A DNA stretch of 12,420 bases from an uncultured Clostridia bacterium. Its GTDB lineage: Bacteria; Bacillota; Clostridia; Christensenellales; Aristaeellaceae. The notes under the pieces were generated by a model. The model saw only the letters and a list, made by a program, of their open reading frames with translations. It was not told the origin of the DNA and searched no databases. The stretch covers positions 1 through 12,420 of the forward strand of contig CAMDVP010000068.1 in the NCBI GenBank assembly GCA_945877525.1, written 5' to 3'. A program made the translations under genes and the position numbers. Positions within the stretch are counted from its first letter, which is position 1; the number at the start of each line of letters is the position of its first letter. Shown here in pieces: positions 5,318-11,742 of the stretch.

Positions 5318-5680
5318 ATGAACATACACGAGTCGGCGGAGGACTATCTGGAGGCCATCCTGATGCTGCAGGAGGAAAAGGGCTATGTGCGCTCGGTGGA
5401 TATTGCCGCGCGGCTTGCCGTCACCAAGCCCTCGGTAAGCTTTGCCATGAAGCGCCTGAGGGAAAACGGGTACATCCTGATGGACGAGGAAAACCTGATT
5501 ACCCTCACCGAAAGCGGCGCCGCCATCGCCCAGCGGGTATACGGGCGGCACAAGGTGCTGTCCTCCTTTCTGGAGCAGCTGGGGGTTTCTCCGAAAACCG
5601 CCCGGGAGGACGCCTGCAAGATCGAGCACGACATTTCCGAGGAGACCTTCGATATCATCAAGCGCCGCCTGCAGGCTTGA
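5318..5680 (+). CDS. mntR: MntR/DtxR-family metal-dependent regulator, 120 aa
   Basis: This is a short DtxR-family repressor of the MntR type: a winged HTH at about residues 22-66 (SVDIAARLAVTKPSVSFAMKRLRENGYI) and a dimerisation domain ending at residue 120, with no SH3-like third domain. The expected metal ligands are Asp9, Glu12, His78, Glu103 and His104. The residue matching B. subtilis MntR Glu99 is Cys100, the ligand that DtxR uses (Cys102). The ATG follows AAAGGAAGGGAG (5299-5310); the frame is open further upstream but that part lies before the promoter. Placement directly before the manganese riboswitch and mntP supports a manganese role, so the symbol rests on family and context. 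Iron sensing remains possible because of the Cys. Confidence 0.85.
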   Translation: MNIHESAEDYLEAILMLQEEKGYVRSVDIAARLAVTKPSVSFAMKRLRENGYILMDEENLITLTESGAAIAQRVYGRHKVLSSFLEQLGVSPKTAREDACKIEHDISEETFDIIKRRLQA

Positions 5681-5705
5681 CATCCCCCCGGCGATATGGT
5701 AACAT
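5677..5705 (+). promoter_or_regulatory. Promoter of the riboswitch-mntP transcript
   Basis: TTGACA (5677-5682), 17 bases, then TAACAT (5700-5705). The TGA stop of mntR (5678-5680) is contained in the -35 box. Transcription would begin near 5712, right at the 5' edge of the riboswitch aptamer, so mntP can be expressed independently of mntR. Confidence 0.8.
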
Positions 5706-5707
5706 CA

Positions 5708-5803
5708 TGCCCTGTAAGGGAGTAGTCGGCGCGGCTGACCGTGCGACGAAGTCAACATTCTGGAGCCGCGGCTCCTGGCTTTGTACATTGCGACGAGACT
5801 TAT
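5708..5803 (+). promoter_or_regulatory. yybP-ykoY manganese riboswitch aptamer upstream of mntP
   Basis: The leader has the hallmarks of the yybP-ykoY class: GGGAGTAG (5718-5725) in the first conserved loop; a stem made by 5725-5734 with 5739-5747 (one bulged G); GTCAACA at 5751-5757; a GGAGC-CGCG-GCTCC hairpin (5762-5775); and the closing GCGACGAGACTT (5790-5801). This class binds Mn(II) and turns on exporter genes. Its position 5' of an MntP gene matches the best-known E. coli arrangement. The outer boundaries are approximate. Confidence 0.9.
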
Positions 5804-5819
5804 CTGTTTTCCACCAAAG

Positions 5820-5856
5820 GGAAGAACGGATGGGTTTCGCCTTTTTTCGTTCTTCC
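5820..5856 (+). promoter_or_regulatory. Expression-platform hairpin between riboswitch and mntP
   Basis: GGAAGAACG (5820-5828) and CGTTCTTCC (5848-5856) form a perfect 9-bp stem. The 19-base loop ends in six T residues (5842-5847). The stem ends eight bases before the mntP ribosome binding site. Whether it terminates transcription, or competes with a terminator that would use the internal T run, cannot be decided by eye. Confidence 0.5.
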
Positions 5857-5879
5857 GAAGCACAAGGAGGATATTTCAC

Positions 5880-6443
5880 ATGAGCCTGATGGAGCTGTTT
5901 CTCATTGCCGTGGGGCTGAGCATGGACGCCTTCGCGGTATCGGTCTGCAAGGGACTTTCCGTGCGGAAGGCCACCGTAAAGCACGCGCTGTGCGTGGGGC
6001 TGTACTTCGGCGGCTTTCAGGCGCTGATGCCGCTTATCGGCTATCTGCTGGGCACGCAGTTCGAGTCCTTCATCACCAACGTGGATCACTGGATTGCCTT
6101 TGTGCTTTTGTCCTTCATCGGCGGCAACATGATTCGCGAGGCCCTGAGCCATGAGGAGGAAAAGCTGGATGATTCCTTCTCCTTCAAGACCATGATTACC
6201 CTGGCCGTGGCCACCAGCATCGACGCGCTGGCCATGGGCGTAACCTTCGCCTTCCTGCGGGTGAACATCGTACCCGCGGTGCTGCTGATCGGCGTGACCA
6301 CCTTCGTTTTGTCGGCGGCAGGGCTGAAGGTAGGCAATGTGTTCGGCGCGAAGTACAAGTCCCGGGCCGAGCTGTTCGGCGGCGTGGTGCTGGTGCTGTT
6401 GGGGCTGAAAATCCTGCTGGAGCATCTGGGCGTATTCGGTTGA
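5880..6443 (+). CDS. mntP: Manganese efflux pump MntP, 187 aa
   Basis: MntP exports Mn(II) across the cytoplasmic membrane. The protein is two related three-helix halves of the DUF204 type, each carrying the signature: GLSMDAFAVSVCKG (Asp16) in the first half and ATSIDALAMGVTF (Asp115) in the second, plus about six hydrophobic helices overall. Length equals that of the E. coli protein (188). A strong ribosome binding site, AAGGAGG (5864-5870), lies nine bases before the ATG. The frame is open upstream to 5781, but that part overlaps the riboswitch and is not coding. The gene has its own promoter and manganese riboswitch and follows the metal regulator, so it is probably induced by excess manganese. 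Confidence 0.95.
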   Translation: MSLMELFLIAVGLSMDAFAVSVCKGLSVRKATVKHALCVGLYFGGFQALMPLIGYLLGTQFESFITNVDHWIAFVLLSFIGGNMIREALSHEEEKLDDSFSFKTMITLAVATSIDALAMGVTFAFLRVNIVPAVLLIGVTTFVLSAAGLKVGNVFGAKYKSRAELFGGVVLVLLGLKILLEHLGVFG

Positions 6444-6500
6444 CGCAGGCGCGAGGCCATGGGCAAACAGCCGTCCTGGGCTGCCATCAAGCCTTGGACG

Positions 6501-6530
6501 AAGTCGGAGGGACCACCGTCTCTCCGACTT
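6501..6530 (+). terminator. 13-bp hairpin downstream of mntP
   Basis: Bases 6501-6513 pair with 6518-6530 (one G-U pair) around a CACC tetraloop. AAGTCGGAG/CTCCGACTT forms the outer nine pairs. No T run follows (GATTCATATCC), so it may stabilise the mntP mRNA end rather than terminate by itself. No gene is seen from 6444 to 6798; the gap also contains a palindrome cluster and a terminator. Confidence 0.5.
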
Positions 6531-6617
6531 GATTCATATCCGGCGGATTTGCACCGTTCTTCCTTCTCATACTAATCTGTTTCTAAATCATCTCTTTCGT
6601 ATGCGGCAAAAGGATTT

Positions 6618-6732
6618 CGCCTCTGCGGAGGCGAGCAGAGGGCTTTGCGGTCATCGTCGCTCCGCTTTCGACTTCCGCCTTCGGCGGACTCGCCACTGGC
6701 GAGCCGTCGCCCTCTGCACTCCTTCGCTCCGC
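6618..6732. repeat. Palindrome cluster, REP-like, in the mntP downstream gap
   Basis: Four perfect hairpins are nested in 115 bases: CGCCTC-TGCG-GAGGCG (6618-6633), GCAGAGGGC (6635-6643) with GCCCTCTGC (6709-6717), and inside the latter TCCGCC-TTC-GGCGGA (6674-6688) and CTCGCC-ACT-GGCGAG (6689-6703). GCGGAG (6625-6630) can alternatively pair with CTCCGC (6727-6732). The GC-rich cluster sits between AT-richer flanks and has no coding pattern. It looks like a repetitive extragenic palindromic element; copies elsewhere cannot be checked here. Confidence 0.55.
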
Positions 6733-6760
6733 ATCCTTATAATCGTTTAGAATAAGAATA

Positions 6761-6796
6761 GTATCAGAAAAATGGCCGCAGCCGCTTTTTTGATAC
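6761..6796. terminator. Bidirectional terminator hairpin
   Basis: Bases 6761-6776 pair with 6781-6796 around a CGCA loop: 16 positions, with two G-U pairs and one A-C mismatch. The A run on the left and T run on the right lie within the stem, so each strand presents a hairpin with a U-rich 3' arm. It is two bases beyond the stop of the minus-strand gene at 6799 and also faces transcription coming from mntP. Confidence 0.65.
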
Positions 6797-6798
6797 CC

Positions 6799-7635
6799 TT
6801 ACGGCATCATCATCATCAGCCCCAGCGCCAGCAGGAACGACGCCGCGCCGTGTAGCACCTGCCACAGCGCCTGCTCCCCCAGGCTGACCATTCCCCGCGG
6901 ATACAGGGCGCGGTTTTGCAGCAGCACCGCCATGCCGCCCATCCCCGTCGCCCCCGCCGCCAGTGCTGTGCGCAGGGGCAGCGGCAGGGGCAGGCGCGTC
7001 AGCTGAAGCACTCCGCAGGTAACCTCCATCACGGAGGTCAGCGGCAGGGTTAGCCATGGAAGCACTCCGTCCGTGACCTCGGTGACCAGCGCGGCGAACA
7101 CCCGCAGCAGGGTCATGGTGCCGCAAACCATCAGCATGGTGCCGGCGGCGGAGGTCGCTGCCGCGCTAAGGGACAGGGGGCCTGCCGGCGCGCTGTCTGT
7201 TCTCGGCAGGGGCGCATGCCTGCGCAGCCCCGCCACCCCCGCGGCCATCACCCCGCCACCCAGCACGGCGATCAAGACACACACGCCGGCCAGGGGCGAT
7301 TCCAGCCATGTCCCCACCGTGCCCAGCAGAAACATGGGGCTCATGGTGGCGCAGGCCGCCGCCGCCCGTCGGCAGGCGCGACCATCCTCCGGGGGATGCA
7401 TGGCCAGCAGCCGCGCCCCCGCAGGCGAGCCCCCGCACCAGCCCAGCACCACCAGCAGCCAGGGTGGCAAGCGTCCCGGCATCCTGCTGACGAGCATCAA
7501 CGACAGGGTCATGTAGGGGAAAAGCCCCGGCAGCACGCTTTGCACAAACAGGCGGCAGGCATCCGCAGCCGCCGCCATGGCCGTTTCCGAGCGAAAAAGC
7601 AGCCATCCCATCAAAAGCGCCAACAGCACCCGCAT
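6799..7635 (-). CDS. YlbJ-like integral membrane protein (nucleoside-recognition/Gate domain), 278 aa
   Basis: This is a very hydrophobic protein with about seven to eight membrane segments. Two motifs recall the Gate/nucleoside-recognition domain of the sporulation protein YlbJ: GWCGGSPAGARLLA (about residues 65-78), matching the ASGYPIGAKL-type loop, and ATMSPMFLLGTVGTWL (about 96-111), matching the NASPLFIFGAV-type helix. It is shorter than B. subtilis YlbJ (about 400 residues), so it may be a reduced relative. The role of YlbJ is in spore formation and its substrate is unclear; extending that to this gene is inference. The start follows a poor G-rich site (GGGGGTGGGGG). It is divergent from polA and ends at a bidirectional terminator. 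Confidence 0.62.
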   Translation of the reverse strand: MRVLLALLMGWLLFRSETAMAAAADACRLFVQSVLPGLFPYMTLSLMLVSRMPGRLPPWLLVVLGWCGGSPAGARLLAMHPPEDGRACRRAAAACATMSPMFLLGTVGTWLESPLAGVCVLIAVLGGGVMAAGVAGLRRHAPLPRTDSAPAGPLSLSAAATSAAGTMLMVCGTMTLLRVFAALVTEVTDGVLPWLTLPLTSVMEVTCGVLQLTRLPLPLPLRTALAAGATGMGGMAVLLQNRALYPRGMVSLGEQALWQVLHGAASFLLALGLMMMMP

Positions 7636-7683
7636 GCCCCCACCCCCGGAAAAGGATATGCGGCAAAATCGCGCCCGCTGACT

Positions 7684-7711
7684 TTGTGAAACGGAAAAAA
7701 TGTGCTATACT
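7684..7711 (+). promoter_or_regulatory. Promoter of polA
   Basis: TTGTGA (7684-7689), 16 bases, then TATACT (7706-7711) preceded by TGC, giving an extended TGn -10 box. Transcription would start near 7718, 27 bases before the ATG. This also shows that an in-frame ATG at 7700 inside the promoter is not the start. Confidence 0.7.
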
Positions 7712-7744
7712 ACCATCAAGCACTGCTCCAAGGAGGCATCTCCC

Positions 7745-10315
7745 ATGAAGGATACGTTTCTCATCGTGGACGGCAACAGCCTGATGCACCGCGCCTTCCA
7801 CGCCCTGCCCCTGATGGACGCCGGGGGTACCTATACCAACGCCATCTACGGCTTTCTCTCCATGCTGCTCAAGGTCATCAAGGAGGAAAACGTCCGCTAT
7901 CTGGCCGTGTGTTTTGACGAGCACGGCCCCACCTTCCGCCACACGGTCTATGCGGATTACAAGGCTGGCCGCGCCGCCACGCCCCCAGAATTGCGCCAGC
8001 AGTTTGAAACCATCCGCGCCCTGCTTGACGACATGGGCATCCGCTGGTACACCCTGCAGGGCTGGGAGGCCGACGACCTGCTGGGCACGCTTTCCCTGCG
8101 GGGGGCCGAGGCCGGGGCAGCGCCGCTGCTTCTCACCGGCGATCGGGACGCGCTGCAGCTAGTAGGCGGCGGGGTGGAGCTGATGTTCACCCGCAAGGGC
8201 ATCAGCGAGACCACCCGCTTCACCCCCGCAAGGGTGCATGAGGAGTATGGTTTCTCCCCTGAGCAGGTCACCGACTGGAAGGGCCTGGCGGGGGATTCCA
8301 GCGACAACATTCCCGGCATTCCCGGCGTGGGCGACAAGACCGCCGTAAAGCTGCTCCAGCAGTACGGCACGCTGGAAAACGTGCTGGCTCACGCCTCCGA
8401 GGCCAGGGGCAAGCTGCGGGAAAAGCTGGAAGCCTATGCCGATCAGGCCCTGAAATGCAAGGAGCTGGCCACCATCCGCAGGGACGCGCCCGTTCAATGG
8501 AAGCTCAGCGACTGCGCCCTGCCCGACCTGGCCCGGGGCATTCCCGCCCTGCAAAGGCTGAAGCTGAACAGCATCATCCGCCGCCTGGGTGAGGAGGCTT
8601 CCGGCAGCGATGCCCCAGCGGAGGAATCCCCCGCCGCCCTGACCCTCCTGCCCTACGCCGAGCCTGCGGCGCTCTCCACCCCCGGCGAGCTTTCGGCCTG
8701 GCTGGGCGGCGCGGCCCGCCCCCTGGCCGTTTATGTGGACGATGCGGCAGTCTCTGTGGCGGACAGCGCAGGGCACTGCTGCCTGGTGACCGTGGGGGGC
8801 GACCTGCTCAGCCTGGGAGCCGATCCCGCCGAGTTGCTGGCCGTGCTGGCCCCGGAATTGTGCGCCACCCCCGCCCTGGTGCATGACGGCAAGCGCCTGC
8901 TCCACACCCTCAGCCGCCAGGGCCTGCCCCTGCCAGAGCGCTTCCAGTGGGACGCCATGCTGGGGGCGTATCTGCTCAACCCCCAGGAGAAGAGTTACAG
9001 CCTGCCCGCCCTGTGTCCCGGCATGCCGGCAGACGCCCGCGCGCTGATGAGCCTGTCCCTGTGGCAGCGGGGCCGGGTGGAACAGGACGGCATGCTGCCC
9101 CTGATGGAAGAGGTGGAGCTGCCGCTATCCATCACCCTGTTCGGCATGGAGCAGGCAGGCTTCACGGTGGACACCGCCTTCCTGCGGGAATTGGGCCAGC
9201 GCTATGTGAAGGATATTGAAGAAGCAAAGCAGCAGGTGTTTGCCGCCTGCCACACCCCGCCCTTCAACCTGAACAGCACCCAGCAGCTGGGCGAGGTGCT
9301 CTTCGACCAGCTGCAGCTGCCCCACGGCAAAAAGACCCAGCGGGGCTATTCCACCTCCGCCGAGGTGCTGGAGGGCCTGCGGGACATTGCCCCGGAAATC
9401 ATCGACCCGCTTTTGCGCTACCGCCAGCTGACCAAGCTGAATTCCACCTATGTGGAGGGCCTTCTTCGCCTGACCGACGCAAAGGGCCGGGTGCATTCCT
9501 ACTTTGATCAGGTAGCCACCGCCACCGGGCGCATTTCCTCCTCCGAACCGAATTTGCAGAATATCCCCGTCCGCACCGAGGAGGGAAAGGAGATCCGCCG
9601 GGCCTTCCTGCCCCGGGAGGGCTGGGTACTGCTGGATGCGGATTACAGCCAGATCGAGCTGAGGCTGATGGCCCATTTCTCCGGCGACGCGGCGCTGGTG
9701 GAGGCTTTCCGCACCGGGCAGGATGTGCATGCCCGCACTGCCAGCGAGATTTTCGACGTGCCCCTTTCGGAGGTGACCCCCACCCTGCGCTCCCGGGCCA
9801 AGGCAGTCAACTTCGGCCTGATCTACGGCATCAGCGGCTTCGGCCTGGCGCGGAACACCGGCGTGTCCCCCCAGGAGGCCAGGGAGTTCATCAGCCGGTA
9901 TTTCGCCAAGTATCCCGGGGTGAAGCGCTTCATGGATTCCGCCGCAAAGGACGGGCAAAACAACGGCTATGCCATTACCCTCATGGGCAGGCGGCGCTAC
10001 CTGCCCGAGCTTTCCTCCCCCAAGAGCGCCATCCGCGAGTTCGGCAAGCGCGCCGCCATGAACACCCCTGTCCAGGGCACGGCAGCGGACATCATCAAGC
10101 TGGCCATGGTGCGGGTGGATCAGGCCCTGCGCCGGGAGAACCTCCGCAGCCGGCTGATCCTGCAGGTGCACGACGAGCTGCTGCTGGAGTGTCCCCCCGA
10201 GGAGGCGGAGCGCGCCGCCCAGCTGCTCAAGGAGTGCATGGAGCAGGTGATCGAATTGTCCGTGCCCCTGCTGGCCGAGGTGCATCAGGGCGCCAACTGG
10301 GCCGAGGCCAAATAA
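7745..10315 (+). CDS. polA: DNA polymerase I, 856 aa, proofreading domain degenerate
   Basis: Pol I fills gaps and removes RNA primers in replication and repair. Residues 1-285 are the 5' nuclease: VDGN at 8-11, EADD at 108-111, TGDRD at 131-135 and GDSSDNIPGIPGVGDKTA from 183. Residues about 300-455 are the 3'-5' exonuclease fold without activity: the DxE motif is replaced by VYVDDAAV near 329-336, Asp403 of WDAML remains, and the YxxxD motif is not found. The polymerase has motif A DADYSQIELR (Asp633), motif B with Arg684, Lys686, Phe690 and Tyr694, and motif C VHDE (His809, Asp810, Glu811). The ATG is chosen by AGGAGG at 7731-7736. Loss of proofreading is usual in Bacillota PolA. It appears monocistronic, followed by a fold-back element rather than coaE or mutM. 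Confidence 0.98.
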   Translation: MKDTFLIVDGNSLMHRAFHALPLMDAGGTYTNAIYGFLSMLLKVIKEENVRYLAVCFDEHGPTFRHTVYADYKAGRAATPPELRQQFETIRALLDDMGIRWYTLQGWEADDLLGTLSLRGAEAGAAPLLLTGDRDALQLVGGGVELMFTRKGISETTRFTPARVHEEYGFSPEQVTDWKGLAGDSSDNIPGIPGVGDKTAVKLLQQYGTLENVLAHASEARGKLREKLEAYADQALKCKELATIRRDAPVQWKLSDCALPDLARGIPALQRLKLNSIIRRLGEEASGSDAPAEESPAALTLLPYAEPAALSTPGELSAWLGGAARPLAVYVDDAAVSVADSAGHCCLVTVGGDLLSLGADPAELLAVLAPELCATPALVHDGKRLLHTLSRQGLPLPERFQWDAMLGAYLLNPQEKSYSLPALCPGMPADARALMSLSLWQRGRVEQDGMLPLMEEVELPLSITLFGMEQAGFTVDTAFLRELGQRYVKDIEEAKQQVFAACHTPPFNLNSTQQLGEVLFDQLQLPHGKKTQRGYSTSAEVLEGLRDIAPEIIDPLLRYRQLTKLNSTYVEGLLRLTDAKGRVHSYFDQVATATGRISSSEPNLQNIPVRTEEGKEIRRAFLPREGWVLLDADYSQIELRLMAHFSGDAALVEAFRTGQDVHARTASEIFDVPLSEVTPTLRSRAKAVNFGLIYGISGFGLARNTGVSPQEAREFISRYFAKYPGVKRFMDSAAKDGQNNGYAITLMGRRRYLPELSSPKSAIREFGKRAAMNTPVQGTAADIIKLAMVRVDQALRRENLRSRLILQVHDELLLECPPEEAERAAQLLKECMEQVIELSVPLLAEVHQGANWAEAK

Positions 10316-10477
10316 AGGCAATACCGCACAAATGAGTAGGTGCGGTGGCGAATGAATTTTTTGCCAGATGCAATGGCAGATTTTGAAGGTTTGCTGGATG
10401 TAAATCGAAAAATCTGCAAGCAGCAGATGGCGGAAAAGGCATCGCCAACGCTGCCATCGAATGGTGCGGTATTGTCT
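10316..10477. repeat. Fold-back element of about 160 bp, MITE-like
   Basis: The ends AGGCAATACCGCAC (10316-10329) and GTGCGGTATTGTCT (10464-10477) form a 14-bp inverted repeat with one G-T pair. Inside are further matched arms: GGCGAATG (10347-10354) with CATCGCC (10440-10446), and TTTTTTGCCA (10357-10366) with TGGCGGAAAA (10428-10437, two G-T pairs). A central ATCTGC-AAGCA-GCAGAT hairpin is also present. Base composition is visibly more AT-rich than the flanking genes. It starts immediately after the polA stop. No clear target duplication is seen. It could be a miniature transposon, a structured RNA, or a complex polA terminator. Confidence 0.5.
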
Positions 10478-10485
10478 AAAACGTC

Positions 10486-10514
10486 TTGCACACGGGCGCG
10501 TCCCGGCGTATCAT
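10486..10514 (+). promoter_or_regulatory. Promoter of the serine hydrolase-cupin operon
   Basis: TTGCAC (10486-10491), 17 bases, then TATCAT (10509-10514), five of six matches in the -10. It lies just outside the right end of the fold-back element and 45 bases before the ATG. Confidence 0.6.
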
Positions 10515-10558
10515 AGAGGACAGATAAAGCAAGCCCATGCTTGAAGGAGGACTTTTTC

Positions 10559-11725
10559 ATGACTGATATTCAGGAGCAGGTATCCCGCTGCCTGTCCCAG
10601 GCGGTGGAAAACCACGAATGCGCGGGCATCAGCGTGCTGGTGCGCCGCGACGGGCAGGATGTATTGTATGCCGCAGCCGGCCATGCCGACCGCGAAAGCG
10701 GCAGCCCCGTTCGTCGGGACAGCATTTTCCGCCTGTACAGCCAGTCCAAGCCCGTCACCGCCGCCGCGGTCATGCTGCTTATGGAGCGCGGCGTGATTGA
10801 CCTGATGGATCCGGTGGAAAAGTACCTTCCCGGCTTCCGCAACCAGAAGGTGTGGACGGTTCAGGGCCTTGTGCCGGTCATCCGCCCCGTGCAGATCCTT
10901 GATCTGCTGGGAATGACCGCAGGGCTGTGCTATCCCGACGCGGACGCCCCCGGCCAGGCTGTGGCCCGGCTGTTTGAGGAAAACCAGAGGGCCATTCAGG
11001 CGGGCGGCGGCATGACCACCGCCGAGCTGTGCAACCGTCTGGGCCAGTGCCCGCTGGCCTTCCAGCCCGGAACGCACTTCCGTTACAGTACCTGCGCCGA
11101 CGTGCTGGGCGCGGTCGTTGAGGCGGCGGACGGGCGGCCCTTCGCGCAGTTCCTTGAGGAGGAGCTGTTCGAGCCCCTGGGCATGAAGGACACCGCCTTC
11201 TACGCCAGGGACGCCTCCCGTCTGGTCACCTGCTACAAGCGCGTGTCCGGCGATCTGGAGCCCTTCCACAATCTGCACCTGTGCGTGGGCGACTATTCCC
11301 ATGAGCCTGCCTTTGCTTCCGGCGGAGCAGGGCTTGTATCCACCCTGGACGACTACGCCGCCTTTGCCGAAATGCTGATGAACGGCGGCAGCTATCGCGG
11401 CAGGCAGATTCTCACCCCCGCCAGCGTGCGCTACATGACCCAGCCCCAGCTGGGCCCCGGCCCCCAGGCGGACTTCTGGGACAGCCTGAGCGGCTTCAGC
11501 TACGGCAAGCTCATGCGGGTCTGCGTGGAGCCGGGGCGCTACGCCGGCATGGCCACCCTGGGCGAATACGGATGGGACGGCTGGCTGGGCAGCTATTTTG
11601 CCAACCTGCCCGCCGAAGGGCTGACCATCCTCTCCATGCAGAACACCACCGACACCGGCACCTGCGCCGCCATGCGCAAGGTGCGCAATCTGCTGCTGGC
11701 CGCCGACAGCCTGGGCCAGCTGTGA
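10559..11725 (+). CDS. Class C beta-lactamase-like serine hydrolase (esterase/peptidase type), 388 aa
   Basis: This is a PF00144-type serine hydrolase. The nucleophile motif SQSK gives Ser61 and Lys64 within FRLYSQSKPVTAAA, a typical FRxxSxTKP-like context. The second catalytic motif is FRYSTCADVLGAVVE with Tyr176, where the third position is Thr rather than the Asn of true beta-lactamases. The C-terminal GWDGW at 338-342 replaces the KTG motif. GGAGLVSTLDDYAAFAEMLMNGG is the usual alpha-helical segment before it. There is no signal peptide, so it should act in the cytosol. These traits favour an esterase or related hydrolase over antibiotic resistance. AAGGAGG (10544-10550) sets the start. 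The cupin gene follows after 17 bases, in the same operon. The substrate is unknown. Confidence 0.88.
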   Translation: MTDIQEQVSRCLSQAVENHECAGISVLVRRDGQDVLYAAAGHADRESGSPVRRDSIFRLYSQSKPVTAAAVMLLMERGVIDLMDPVEKYLPGFRNQKVWTVQGLVPVIRPVQILDLLGMTAGLCYPDADAPGQAVARLFEENQRAIQAGGGMTTAELCNRLGQCPLAFQPGTHFRYSTCADVLGAVVEAADGRPFAQFLEEELFEPLGMKDTAFYARDASRLVTCYKRVSGDLEPFHNLHLCVGDYSHEPAFASGGAGLVSTLDDYAAFAEMLMNGGSYRGRQILTPASVRYMTQPQLGPGPQADFWDSLSGFSYGKLMRVCVEPGRYAGMATLGEYGWDGWLGSYFANLPAEGLTILSMQNTTDTGTCAAMRKVRNLLLAADSLGQL

Positions 11726-11742
11726 AAGGAGCATGACGGAAA

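Noticed and set aside
4570..5883. A 437-codon plus-strand frame spanning the yitT, mntR and riboswitch regions
   Set aside because: It crosses two divergent promoters and the riboswitch, and its translation shows no domain; the real genes are on other frames.
6529..6750. A 73-codon plus-strand frame in the gap after mntP
   Set aside because: It lies across the palindrome cluster, has no ribosome binding site, and its Arg-rich translation simply reflects the GC-rich repeats.
7700..7744. N-terminal extension of PolA starting at the ATG 7700
   Set aside because: That ATG is inside the promoter -10 region, and the ATG at 7745 has a perfect AGGAGG at the right distance with the standard PolA N-terminus.
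9125..10321. A 398-codon minus-strand frame across the polA polymerase domain
   Set aside because: Antisense shadow of an unmistakable polymerase gene; rich in Gly, His, Leu and Gln without domain motifs.
10559..11725. True class C beta-lactamase giving antibiotic resistance
   Set aside because: No signal peptide, Y-S-T instead of Y-x-N, and no KTG motif; an esterase-like role is more likely.
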